A DNA stretch of 19,088 nucleotides. It comes from CBDUXZ01 sp965371325 [NCBI: uncultured bacterium]. Lineage in GTDB: Bacteria; JAUYMQ01. The position numbers and the translations under genes were made by a program. This document shows, piece after piece, positions 8,016 through 15,523 of this stretch; positions within the stretch are counted from its first letter, which is position 1; each line of letters starts with the position of its first letter. The stretch lies in assembly GCA_965371325.1 (NCBI GenBank), contig CBDUXZ010000002.1, forward strand, positions 1 through 19,088, in the 5' to 3' direction. Below the pieces are notes generated by a model, which worked only from the letters and a program-made list of their open reading frames with translations, made no database searches and was not told the DNA's origin.

Positions 8016-9298
8016 CCCGGCGCCGTTCCGCCAGGCGCCGCCGATCCGCGGGACGGGATCGTTCAGCCGAAAAGGTCCGCGCCGGGAATCGCGACCGTTC
8101 CACCGAACCGCCCCGCACCGCGAAACGCCGTCGTCCTGATAAGGAAAGCCGCCCGGTCCCCAAGCGCCGGCCTTCGCAAGAAAAACCTCTCGCCAGGAAG
8201 GATCCTCCCGCCAGGAAAAGACGCCCCGCCGGGAAGGATCGCCGCCCTCCACCGAAACCGCCCGCAGCTCCTCGCCATCGCATGCCGGCCGAGTTCGAGC
8301 CCCACGTGGCGACCTGGATTAGCTGGCCCCACCACGCGCCGGACTGGCCCGGAAAACTTGCCACTATCCAGTGGGTGTACGTCGAAATCGCGCGCGCTCT
8401 CGCGCGCAGCGAGCCCGTACGAATTCTTGTCAAGGATGCAGCCTCCCGCACGCGTGTGCGCAAACTTCTTGCCAGGGCGCATGTCCCGCAGGAAAATATC
8501 GCCTTCTACGTCGTCCCCACGAACCGTTCCTGGATTCGCGACTACGGCCCGATCTTTGTCCGCCGTGGACGCGAGATCGTGATGACCGACTGGAAATTCA
8601 ACGGCTGGGCGCGCTACGCGAACTGGCGTTTCGACAACACGGTGAACGCGAAGATTGCGAAGTTTCTCGGCCTACGGCGGATCACGCCGCGCGCCGGAAA
8701 AGTGGACGTCGTCCTGGAGGGCGGAAGCGTCGATGTGAACGGTCAGGGGACATTGCTCACGACCGAGGCGTGCCATTTATCGAAGGCGCAGGCGCGCAAT
8801 CCCGATCTCTCGCGGGTCGGTCTGGAAAAGTTGTTCCGGGAGTGGCTGGGGGCGAGGCAGGTGATCTGGCTCGGGGAGGGTATCGCAGGCGACGACACCC
8901 ACGGCCACGTGGATGACATCGCGCGGTTCGTTGACCCCACGACGATTGTCGCGGTGCGGGAGGGGAACCGGCGCGATGAGAACCGGGAGCCGCTGGAAGA
9001 GAACCTGCGGCGGCTGCGGGAGGCGCGCGATCCCCAGGGGCGCCCTTTCCGAGTGGTGACGCTCCCCATGCCCGAGCCGATCCGGTACGAAGGGGAGAGG
9101 CTTCCCGCGAGCTACGCGAACTTCTACATCGGAAACCGGACGGTGCTTGTTCCGACCTTCAACGACCCGAATGATCTTCTTGCTCTCGACACGCTGAGCC
9201 GCCTCTTCCCGGGGCGGGAGGTCATCGGCATTCATTCGGTGGATCTGATCCTGGGTCTCGGAACGATCCACTGCCTCACCCAGCAGCAACCTGGCTGA
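8012..9298 (+). CDS. aguA: agmatine deiminase with Arg-rich N-terminal extension
   Basis: This enzyme hydrolyses agmatine to N-carbamoylputrescine plus ammonia. The catalytic domain (about residues 91-428) begins with the family-typical MPAEFEPHVATWISWPHH. Key residues are Asp177 in WIRDYGPIF, Glu237 in LEGGSVDVNGQG, His299 in DDTHGHVDDIARF and the nucleophile Cys421 in GLGTIHCLTQQQPG. The start is uncertain. The GTG at 8012 overlaps the aguB stop codon (GTGA) and yields 428 residues with a 90-residue tail containing about 27 Arg and 9 Lys and no aromatic residue. The ATG at 8282 gives a normal 338-residue enzyme but leaves an unusual 266-base gap. Neither start has a good Shine-Dalgarno. I choose 8012 because the frame stays open for 90 codons in step with an 18-bp repeat. 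The core assignment is secure and the extension is a hypothesis. Confidence 0.85.
8018..8251 (+). repeat. Decayed 18-bp minisatellite encoding hexapeptide repeats
   Basis: Thirteen consecutive 18-bp units can be laid out in frame with aguA. Examples of encoded hexamers are RRRSAG, RDRSAE, RDRSTE, RRRPDK, KRRPSQ, KDPPAR and KRRPAG, with a loose consensus (R/K)-x-R-(S/P)-A-x. The best DNA matches are CGCCAGGAAGGATC at 8191, CGCCAGGAAAAGAC at 8209 and CGCCGGGAAGGATC at 8227, exactly 18 bases apart. The other frames on both strands also show periodic proteins here, as expected for a repeat at DNA level. Confidence 0.7.
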
Positions 9299-9318
9299 CG
9301 CCAGGCGAAGGGGGCGTC

Positions 9319-10995
9319 GTGGGGGGAAGCGGGAGCGGGAGGAGGGCGCGGTGGGCGGCGGCGGCAATCATTGCCCTGGCCGTTGCTCTGTCGGCGCACG
9401 CCTCCTTCCAGTTCTCTCCGCCGAACGACGAGTTCTCCCGCATCAACAGCGGTCTCGCATACCTGCGTTTGGGCGATTTCCGGATGGACTTCGCCACGCC
9501 CCCCCTCGCGAAGTACCTGGTCGCCGCGCCCCTGCTGATGAAAGACATCGATCTCGCGCTTGATCACCCGGCCTGGCAGAAGATCGATGACATTCCCTGG
9601 ATCGCCGCGGTTGCCTACGAGGCAGGCAACGATCCGGTTGAAATGCTCCGCCTGGCGCGCCCACCCATGCTCCTTGTTCTCGTGGGGATCGGCGCCCTTG
9701 TCTTCACGTGGTCGCGCCGGCTCTACGGCCCGTCAGCGGCCGTCCTCTCGACAGCGCTCTTCGCCCTCACGCCGAACACGCTGGCCTACGCCTGGTTCGC
9801 CAACATGGATTTTGCGCTCGGCCTGGCGTTGCCCCTCGCGCTTTTCACGCTCTGGCGCTTTCTGAACAGTCCGACGCGGGGCCGGCTCGTCCTATGCGGC
9901 GTAAGTCTCGGCGTGGCGTTCGCCACCCACCTGGCGTCGATCTCCCTGGGGTTGATCTATCCCTGTCTGCTGATCCTTGCCGCGCTGTGGGGGCCCCGGC
10001 CCGCGGGCCGCGCGGTCTTCGCGAAGCTCGCCGTACATCGGGGGGGGCATCTGCTGGTTTCCTTCCTGGCGATGGGCCTCATTGCGCTTCTGTTTGTCTG
10101 GGGTGTTTATCGCTTCGAGGTGGCCCCCCTTCTTAATCACGCGCCGAAGCCCGACGAGAAGACGGCCTGGATCATAGATCATGCGCCTGGTTCGCTCGCG
10201 TTTCGCGTACACATCGCCAAGGCGGCCGCGTCGTTCCCCGTTCCGGGCCCGACCTTCGCCCGGGCGATCCTGAACGTTCTTCGGCGAACGGGAGAGCTTG
10301 GGACGCAGGGGCACTGGTGGTTCTACATCGCGGTTGTCATGGCGAAGGTTCCGCTTCCGGCGCTCATCCTTTTCGGCTGGGCGATTTTCCGTCGCCCGAG
10401 AAAGCCCGGCTATGACGAATGGTTCCTGCTGGTCCCCGCCGCAATTCTGTTTTTTCTTGCCAGCCGCAGCGTCTATCAGTCGGGGCTCCGCAACATTTAC
10501 CCCCTCATTCCCCTCCTTGCGATCTACGCGGGGCGCATTTTGCGCCCGCCAGTTCCTCCGGCGCGTGACGTTGGGCCGGGCACAGGTACGCGCGTCGCGG
10601 CCACCTTCGGTGTCTGGCTCGCCCTGATCGCGTTTTCGGTGCATCCCTACCATCTCTCCTATTACAACGCGCTCGTCGGAGGGCCGCGGGGAGGAATTTG
10701 GGCGGCTGTCGGATCGCCCGATCTCGACTGGGGCCAGGGGCTCGTGGGGCTTGGCAAGACGATGGAGAAGCTGGGTTTGGAGGAGGTGTACCTGGCGACG
10801 CCAGGACAGGCGCGCGCTTCGTTTTACGGGGCCCGGGTCCGGCGCGTGCGCTTTGACGTCTTCGAACACCCCGAGGATCTCGAGCCGGGGGTCTACGCCG
10901 TCAGCACCACCTACGTCCGACGGCTCAGCTGGCTCCGGAAGATCGAACCCATCGGGCGCGTCGGTAACGTGCTCTGGCTTTATCGCCTGGGATAA
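9319..10995 (+). CDS. polytopic GT39/PMT-type glycosyltransferase
   Basis: This is a 558-residue integral membrane glycosyltransferase of the ArnT/PMT-like (PF13231-type) class, which uses a polyprenyl-phosphate-linked sugar on the outer face of the membrane. Visible marks are the first periplasmic loop with Asp-Glu (SPPNDEFSRINSGLAYLRLGDF), the TPPLAKYL motif (usually HPPL) and about ten hydrophobic segments from residue 12 on (for example AAAAIIALAVALSA, PMLLVLVGIGALVF, ALGLALPLALFTLW). GLRNIYPLIPLLAIYAGR follows, and the late HPYHLSYYNALVGGP with PDLDWGQGL is typical of this family. The acceptor is unknown. The start is GTG with AAGGGGG 4 bases upstream and no upstream alternative. It begins 20 bases after aguA and probably closes the nfuA-aguB-aguA transcription unit; no functional link to polyamines is apparent. 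Confidence 0.85.
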   Translation: MGGSGSGRRARWAAAAIIALAVALSAHASFQFSPPNDEFSRINSGLAYLRLGDFRMDFATPPLAKYLVAAPLLMKDIDLALDHPAWQKIDDIPWIAAVAYEAGNDPVEMLRLARPPMLLVLVGIGALVFTWSRRLYGPSAAVLSTALFALTPNTLAYAWFANMDFALGLALPLALFTLWRFLNSPTRGRLVLCGVSLGVAFATHLASISLGLIYPCLLILAALWGPRPAGRAVFAKLAVHRGGHLLVSFLAMGLIALLFVWGVYRFEVAPLLNHAPKPDEKTAWIIDHAPGSLAFRVHIAKAAASFPVPGPTFARAILNVLRRTGELGTQGHWWFYIAVVMAKVPLPALILFGWAIFRRPRKPGYDEWFLLVPAAILFFLASRSVYQSGLRNIYPLIPLLAIYAGRILRPPVPPARDVGPGTGTRVAATFGVWLALIAFSVHPYHLSYYNALVGGPRGGIWAAVGSPDLDWGQGLVGLGKTMEKLGLEEVYLATPGQARASFYGARVRRVRFDVFEHPEDLEPGVYAVSTTYVRRLSWLRKIEPIGRVGNVLWLYRLG

Positions 10996-11003
10996 AAGAA
11001 GGG

Positions 11004-11026
11004 GTGAGGCTGGTTTACAAGCTCAC
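11004..11026. terminator. Possible hairpin between convergent genes
   Basis: GTGA(g)GCT pairs with AGCTCAC across an 8-base loop in the 27-base gap between the glycosyltransferase and the convergent cyclase gene, touching the cyclase stop codon. There is no T-run, so a terminator role is only a possibility. Confidence 0.25.
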
Positions 11027-12348
11027 TCGCTACCGTTCTCGTCGACCTCCTCAATGAGCAACGAGTGAAACTCGCCCGTGGCCGGATCGTAGGGATCGTC
11101 GGTGCCGATGTCGGGGGGCGAATATGCGATCACGCGGTTCCGGCCCTCGCGCTTCGCCTCGTAGAGCGCTTCGTCGGCGTGGCGGAGGAGGGTTTCGGTG
11201 TCGTCCGCATCGGCGGGATAGTTCGCGACGCCTCCGCTAACGGTCAGATTGCCGCCCGGCTGTTTTTCCCCGTATTGGAAGTTCTCTTTCTCGATGAGCC
11301 GTCTAATCCTCTCCGCGGCCTGCAAAGCGGTGTTCCGATCCGTATCCGGCATTACCATCAGGAACTCCTCACCGCCGTAGCGGCCGACGCTCTCCCCATC
11401 CCGAACCTGTTCCTTGAGCAACGTAGCCATGGATCGCAGGAGGTCGTCGCCCGGGAGGTGGCCGTTCGTGTCGTTGTAGTGCTTGAAATGATCGATGTCG
11501 AAGAGAAAGATCGAGAGCGTCTTGGGCGCGTCGCCCTCCATGTCCACGACATCCTGAACATGCCGAAGGATATGCACCCTGTTGAGGAGAGTCGTGAGCC
11601 CGTCGATCTTCGCGAGCATCTTCTGCTGCTTGAGCACCGCCGCGCTATTCATGGACACGGACGTGAGGAGTGCGATGGTGCGACCGAGCTCCCGTGCGTT
11701 CGGTACCTCACGCTCGGTCGGGCCGACGAGAATAACGCCGATGGTGAGATGCTCGGCAAGAACAGGGAGGCAGATCGAAAAGTCAGGCTCGGAGCCGTTG
11801 CACTCGAGAAGCTTGTACCTGACCTGTGCCGTTTCGTATTTGAGATCCTCGGATCGAATGGGAATCTGCTTCATCGCGGTGATGCCTGCGATCCCCTCTC
11901 CAGGCTTGACTTTCTGTCCGGACTTGTAGGGGGCGTCACCTTTTGTCGCCTGGACAATGAGGCTCCCTCCCCGTGTTCTGAAGAAGACCGCGTAAGAGGA
12001 CCCGAAAATCTCCTGAACGAGATCAATCGCGCGGGAGGGAATTTCGCGCAGATCGCGCACGGAGGAGAGCCGCTGCGCCAGCTCCGGAAGCTCGATGAGC
12101 GATCGCTCGAGCTGATGGATCGTCTGCTCGGCCCGTTCTGCGCGTTCATAGAGATCCTGCGCCGCGCGCTGATGCTCCTGAGCGCTAATCTCCAGTCGGG
12201 AGGAGAGCCGTTTCAAATCGCGGATGGCGCCCTTGCCCTCGATCGCCATGGCGCGACGTCCAAGGTAGTACCCGATGACTCCAACGAAGAACACGAGGGT
12301 CGCTATCTGGCCCGCGTGGTCGTTTATGATCATCCACAAATCGTTCAT
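11023..12348 (-). CDS. membrane GAF-GGDEF diguanylate cyclase
   Basis: This 441-residue protein is predicted to make cyclic di-GMP from two GTP. Domains in order: one membrane helix (about 14-30, IATLVFFVGVIGYYLG) with only a short outer stretch, a coiled-coil (about 40-90, RDLKRLSSRLEISAQEHQRAAQDLYERAERAEQ), a GAF-like sensor domain (about 95-235, including AVFFRTRGGSLIVQATKGDAPY and SICLPVLAEHLTIGVILVGP), and the GGDEF domain (about 243-410). The last has DGLTTLLNR, FLFDIDHFKHYNDTNGHLPGDDLL and the active-site GGEEF (325-329) preceded by RY. The product-inhibition I-site, normally RxxD, reads RDGE at 316-319. The GAF domain suggests a cytoplasmic small-molecule signal. A sigma-54 promoter lies about 120 bases upstream of the ATG. 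The gene is convergent with the glycosyltransferase and divergent from the sulfotransferase. Confidence 0.93.
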   Translation of the reverse strand: MNDLWMIINDHAGQIATLVFFVGVIGYYLGRRAMAIEGKGAIRDLKRLSSRLEISAQEHQRAAQDLYERAERAEQTIHQLERSLIELPELAQRLSSVRDLREIPSRAIDLVQEIFGSSYAVFFRTRGGSLIVQATKGDAPYKSGQKVKPGEGIAGITAMKQIPIRSEDLKYETAQVRYKLLECNGSEPDFSICLPVLAEHLTIGVILVGPTEREVPNARELGRTIALLTSVSMNSAAVLKQQKMLAKIDGLTTLLNRVHILRHVQDVVDMEGDAPKTLSIFLFDIDHFKHYNDTNGHLPGDDLLRSMATLLKEQVRDGESVGRYGGEEFLMVMPDTDRNTALQAAERIRRLIEKENFQYGEKQPGGNLTVSGGVANYPADADDTETLLRHADEALYEAKREGRNRVIAYSPPDIGTDDPYDPATGEFHSLLIEEVDENGSE

Positions 12349-12370
12349 GATGCTCTCTGCTGCGTGCCCG

Positions 12371-12464
12371 CCGGTGCCCTACCGGAGGGATGCGGCTTCG
12401 GGTTCGCTCGATCTTCGCCGATCGGCGGCTGAGACTGAAGCGGTCCCAAACCCGGGCAGACCGC
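12371..12464 (-). other. Hairpin-rich 5' leader of the cyclase mRNA
   Basis: Three perfect stems lie between the predicted transcription start (about 12471) and the ATG (12348). They are GCGGTC/GACCGC with a 13-base loop (12440-12464), the self-complementary CGCCGATCGGCG (12416-12427) and CCGGT/ACCGG with a 5-base loop (12371-12385). I do not recognise a known riboswitch; the conserved GEMM/c-di-GMP aptamer core is not seen. Confidence 0.35.
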
Positions 12465-12481
12465 ACAGAGCCTTGTAGTAA

Positions 12482-12497
12482 AGCAAGTGGCGTGCCA
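12482..12497 (-). promoter_or_regulatory. Sigma-54 promoter for the diguanylate cyclase
   Basis: On the minus strand the sequence TGGCACGCCACTTGCT matches the RpoN consensus (TGGCAC-N5-TTGCW) at every fixed position, with exact GG-N10-GC spacing. The start point would be near 12471, giving an mRNA leader of about 120 bases before the cyclase ATG. Sigma-54 promoters need an enhancer-binding ATPase, and a palindrome lies at suitable distance upstream (12616-12630). Confidence 0.75.
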
Positions 12498-12615
12498 TTT
12501 GGCGAAATGCTTTGTGGACGGATCGAGCGGGAGTAATCTCTTGTGATCACGGGGCCTTGAGTTAAAACCAGAGGTCAGCGGGGGGAAGCTTCCCGTGTTC
12601 AACGGGGTGTAGAGT

Positions 12616-12630
12616 GACGCATTTTGCGTC
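12616..12630 (-). promoter_or_regulatory. Candidate enhancer-binding-protein site
   Basis: GACGCATTTTGCGTC is a perfect inverted repeat (6-base arms, 3-base centre). Its centre lies about 150 bases upstream of the predicted sigma-54 transcription start, inside the usual range for NtrC-type activator sites. An outer GTGAC/GTCAC pair (12614-12618, 12637-12641) adds symmetry. Assignment as an activator site is by position and symmetry only. Confidence 0.45.
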
Positions 12631-12719
12631 GTCCCTGTCACAACTTCGTACTCGCCGGCCTCCGGACAGCGATCTCCCGGATGATAGGAGCGGGCGCTTT
12701 TCGCGCCACCTTCTTCACC

Positions 12720-12746
12720 TTGCGCGCCGGGCTTGTTTGCTAGAAT
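12720..12746 (+). promoter_or_regulatory. Weak sigma-70-like promoter for the sulfotransferase
   Basis: TTGCGC (12720-12725) and TAGAAT (12741-12746) are separated by 15 bases, short of the ideal 17. The -10 box is good and stands about 50 bases before the ATG at 12798. Confidence 0.3.
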
Positions 12747-12797
12747 GGCGTTCGGGAGGGGGGCGTGTCGCCGCCCCGGGGCAGGGGAAGCTTTCGA

Positions 12798-13802
12798 ATG
12801 GAAGAAAGGCTGATATTTCTCATCGGGGCGCCGCGATCCGGCACGACCCTGCTCGCCCGGATGCTCTCATCCCACTCGGCTATCCATGGCCGCCCCGAGC
12901 CGCATCTCATCGTGCCCCTGGCGCATCTGGGATTCTACGGCCGGGTCGACAAGGCGCCCTACGATCCCTTTATCGTGCAGCAGGCGGCTGAAGAGTACGT
13001 TCGCGATCTGCCGCGGGGCGAGATCGACTATCTGGACGCGCTGCGGGCATACACCGATACACTCTACGAACGAATGCTGGCGCCCTCTAACAAGAAGCTC
13101 TTCCTCGACAAGACGCCGGCCAACTCCCTGGCGCTTCCGTTCCTCGGAAAACTCTACCCGAAGGCGCGGTTCGTCGTAATTACACGGCACCCCGTTGCCG
13201 TCTTTGTCTCCTACGCTGAATCCTTCTTCGACGACGACTACGACGTCGCGCTGAGCCACAACCCGATCCTGGGCCGCTACGTGCCGGCCATCGCGAAGTT
13301 TCTGCGGGAGAAGCCCGCGCCGCTTGTTCACGTACAGTACGAGCAGCTCGTGGCGCAGCCCGAGGCCGAGATGAAGCGGATCTTCGCCTTTCTCGGGCTC
13401 CCCTTCGAGCCGGGGACGATCGAGTACGGCGGGCAGGAGCAGGGGGGGAAGGGGCTTGGCGATCCGATCAACGTGGCGCGCCATACCCGGCCCATGACGG
13501 CGTCGGTGGAGAAATGGGCGGAGGTGCTCGCGGGAGATCCGGTGAGGCTGGAGAAGGTGCAGCGGGTTACCGACCGGCTCGACCCCGCCGATCTGGCCGC
13601 GTGGGGTTATCCGGTCGAAACGCTCTATGAGGCCATCGTGCGTCTCCGGGGAGCTCCGCTCCGGCCCCGGCGCGCGCGGCTCACGCGATACCGGCTCGAG
13701 CGGAAACTTCTTGTCGCGCTCCGTCGCAACATTCATCAGAACGCGCTTGGCCGCCTCCTCAAGCGGTTCCGCTTGGCCCTCGACGTAATCCTCCGCGATT
13801 GA
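12798..13802 (+). CDS. PAPS-dependent sulfotransferase family protein
   Basis: This is a 334-residue sulfotransferase-fold protein (Sulfotransfer_3 type), which transfers a sulfuryl group from PAPS to an acceptor. The 5'-phosphosulfate loop is IFLIGAPRSGTTLLARML at residues 6-23. The 3'-phosphate-binding segment is FVVITRHPVAVFVSY (Arg130 and Ser138). The helix KKLFLDKTPAN with the conserved K(T)P and the later LVHVQYEQLVAQPEAEMKRIFAFLGLPF are standard for the family. The acceptor cannot be read from sequence; bacterial relatives act on glycans, lipids or small molecules. The start at 12798 has GGGGAAG 8 bases upstream; an upstream GTG at 12765 gives 11 extra residues without a supporting signal. 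The basic C-terminal tail (LRPRRARLTRYRLERKL) may be membrane-peripheral. It is transcribed away from the cyclase. Confidence 0.85.
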   Translation: MEERLIFLIGAPRSGTTLLARMLSSHSAIHGRPEPHLIVPLAHLGFYGRVDKAPYDPFIVQQAAEEYVRDLPRGEIDYLDALRAYTDTLYERMLAPSNKKLFLDKTPANSLALPFLGKLYPKARFVVITRHPVAVFVSYAESFFDDDYDVALSHNPILGRYVPAIAKFLREKPAPLVHVQYEQLVAQPEAEMKRIFAFLGLPFEPGTIEYGGQEQGGKGLGDPINVARHTRPMTASVEKWAEVLAGDPVRLEKVQRVTDRLDPADLAAWGYPVETLYEAIVRLRGAPLRPRRARLTRYRLERKLLVALRRNIHQNALGRLLKRFRLALDVILRD

Positions 13803-14053
13803 AAAGCCACCCTAGGCCCCCCCTGTGCTTCCGTACTCGACGGGTCCCGTCCCCCGCGCGGCGCGACGACGGCGCGATCGCCTCGCGCGTCGGGGAAGGT
13901 CCCGCAAACCCCGTAGAGCATTCCAGCGATGCCTCGGGACTGGTCCCCGGCGCGCGAGGGCGCCGCCGTTTTGCGCCTTTTGCGCGGGGGAATCCCGTCT
14001 GCGTGCGGAAGCCCCTGGGGCACTCCAGCTTCCAACGGGACTCTTTATCTATC

Positions 14054-15424
14054 ATGATAAGATGGTACGAGAAGCTTCCGCCCCGAGCGGGCGTCTACGA
14101 GACCACTGCGATGACCGAATACATCAGTCCGTGGATGGAGGGGGTCGACGAGCGGGCGCCGGCGCTTTCCGGAGATCTCGACGTCGACGTTGCGATCGTC
14201 GGTGCGGGCTTTACGGGACTCTCCGCTGCACTCGCGCTTCGCGAGCAAAACGTCTCCGTCTGCGTGCTCGAGGGGGAAATCGCCGGCTACGGCGCGAGCG
14301 GCCGCAACGCGGGACACCTCACGCCCTCAATCGGGAAGGATCTTCCCACGCTCTCCCTCATGTTCGGGCGGTCGCGTGCGGCCGAGCTGGTGCGCCTCGT
14401 CGAAGCGGGGGTCAGTCACGTCGAGCGCTGCATTGAAAAGCACGCCATCGATTGCGCCTACGAGCCCGTGGGGAATGTTATTGCGGCGGTGCACCCCAGG
14501 CAGTTTGCGGCGATCGATCGCGCGGCCCGCGCGGGAGAGAAGTTCGGGGCCGACGGCGAACTGCTCGAGCCGGACGAGATGCGCAAGCGTGGCATTCCAG
14601 CGCGGTTCCTGCGCGGTTTTCTGGAGCGGCGGGGTGGGATTCTTCATCCGGGCCGTTACGTCCGGGGATTGCGTCGCGCCGCACTGGCGGCGGGTGCGAA
14701 GGTTTTCGAAGAGACGCCGGTCCAGCGCATTCAAGACGGCGAGCCCGCCACGCTTCACACGCCGGGCGGCCGTGTCCGGGCGCGGATGGTCGTTCTTGGC
14801 ACGAACGCCTTCACCGCGGATCTCGGCTTTCTCCGAAGTCCCTTCATCCGGCTGAATGTCTATCTCTTCCGCACGGCGCCCCTTGGCGACGCCCGGCGCG
14901 CCCGGCTGGGCTGGCAGGGGCGCGAGGGAATCTACACCGCCCACGAGATGCTCGAGAGCTACCGCCTGACCGACGACGACCGCATCGTCGGCGGCGCCAA
15001 GACCGTCCGGTACGCATACGGAGGCCGGGAGCTTCCCTACCAGGATCCGCAAACCTTCGCGTTTATCGAGCGCGCCTTCCGAGATCGGTTTCCGGAGCTT
15101 GGAGATCTCGCCGTGACGGATCGCTGGGGCGGTCCGATCGCGATCACCCTAGATTTTCTTCCCCTGCTCGGTCGAACCGGGGCGCGCGGGAACGTCTTCT
15201 ACAGCCTGGCCTACGCGGGCCACGGCATTGCGATGGCGAGTTACGCGGGCGCCTTGCTTGCCGATCTCATGCTCGATCGTGATGGCCCGGGGAAAACGCT
15301 CTCCGCCCGGCGGCGAATTCCGCTTCCGCCGGAGCCCTTCCGCTGGCTTGTTTTTCGCGCGCTGACCGGCGTCTTCGGCGCCATCGACGCGCGGGTCGAT
15401 CGCGCCGCCTCCACACCGAATTGA
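14054..15424 (+). CDS. DAO-family FAD-dependent amine/amino-acid oxidoreductase
   Basis: This is a 456-residue flavoprotein of the D-amino-acid oxidase (DAO) superfamily. The dinucleotide-binding loop VAIVGAGFTGLSAALAL is at about 46-62 and Glu73 ends the second strand. The second FAD contact GYGASGRNAGHLTPSIGKD follows. The C-terminal flavin-binding part reads VTDRWGGPIAITLDFLPLLGR and YSLAYAGHGIAMASYAGALLADL. The N-terminus (WYEKLPPRAGVYETT) and these motifs resemble gamma-glutamylputrescine oxidase (PuuB) and related enzymes, so an amine or N-acylated amine substrate is plausible but unproven. The start at 14054 has no good Shine-Dalgarno. The frame is open for 85 codons upstream, but that part looks like non-coding GC-rich sequence. 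It lies 251 bases after the sulfotransferase and 99 bases before acnA. Confidence 0.85.
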   Translation: MIRWYEKLPPRAGVYETTAMTEYISPWMEGVDERAPALSGDLDVDVAIVGAGFTGLSAALALREQNVSVCVLEGEIAGYGASGRNAGHLTPSIGKDLPTLSLMFGRSRAAELVRLVEAGVSHVERCIEKHAIDCAYEPVGNVIAAVHPRQFAAIDRAARAGEKFGADGELLEPDEMRKRGIPARFLRGFLERRGGILHPGRYVRGLRRAALAAGAKVFEETPVQRIQDGEPATLHTPGGRVRARMVVLGTNAFTADLGFLRSPFIRLNVYLFRTAPLGDARRARLGWQGREGIYTAHEMLESYRLTDDDRIVGGAKTVRYAYGGRELPYQDPQTFAFIERAFRDRFPELGDLAVTDRWGGPIAITLDFLPLLGRTGARGNVFYSLAYAGHGIAMASYAGALLADLMLDRDGPGKTLSARRRIPLPPEPFRWLVFRALTGVFGAIDARVDRAASTPN

Positions 15425-15473
15425 AATGCGGGACGGTTCCCGTACCGCGGGTAGGGGTTTCGGCCTTCCGCGA

Positions 15474-15503
15474 TTGGCCTTCGCCACCGATCACGGCTAT
15501 AAA
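15474..15503 (+). promoter_or_regulatory. Sigma-70-like promoter of acnA
   Basis: TTGGCC (15474-15479) and TATAAA (15498-15503) are spaced by 18 bases. The predicted start lies about 15 bases before the acnA ATG, enough for the GAGGGAGAG ribosome-binding site at 15512-15520. Confidence 0.45.
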
Positions 15504-15523
15504 GGGAACAGCGAGGGAGAGCC

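Larger units (their letters stand above)
12349..12797. other. 449-base divergent regulatory region
   Basis: No credible gene lies between the cyclase and the sulfotransferase. On the minus strand it holds a hairpin-capable leader (12371-12464), a sigma-54 promoter (12482-12497) and an upstream palindrome (12616-12630). Additional perfect palindromes are GTGATCAC (12543-12550) and GGGAAGCTTCCC (12583-12594). On the plus strand GGCGC/GCGCC can pair around TTTTC (12693-12707), and a weak promoter for the sulfotransferase may sit at 12720-12746. Small open frames here (for example minus 12345-12641) have no domain-like content. Confidence 0.6.

Noticed and set aside
11065-12432. 455-codon open frame on the plus strand
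   Set aside because: It is the antisense shadow of the diguanylate cyclase gene, whose motifs are complete on the minus strand.
12349-12471. c-di-GMP riboswitch in the cyclase leader
   Set aside because: The conserved aptamer core of GEMM-type riboswitches is not seen; only generic hairpins are present.
12345-12641. 98-codon minus-strand open frame upstream of the cyclase
   Set aside because: It has no domain-like sequence or start signal, and it spans the sigma-54 promoter, the palindrome and the leader.
13799-14053. In-frame upstream extension of the FAD oxidoreductase
   Set aside because: The 85 codons are Arg/Pro-rich filler without homology-like content, and the protein family begins near the Met at 14054. 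A bulged GC-rich stem near 13848-13905 has no T-run and is not called a terminator.
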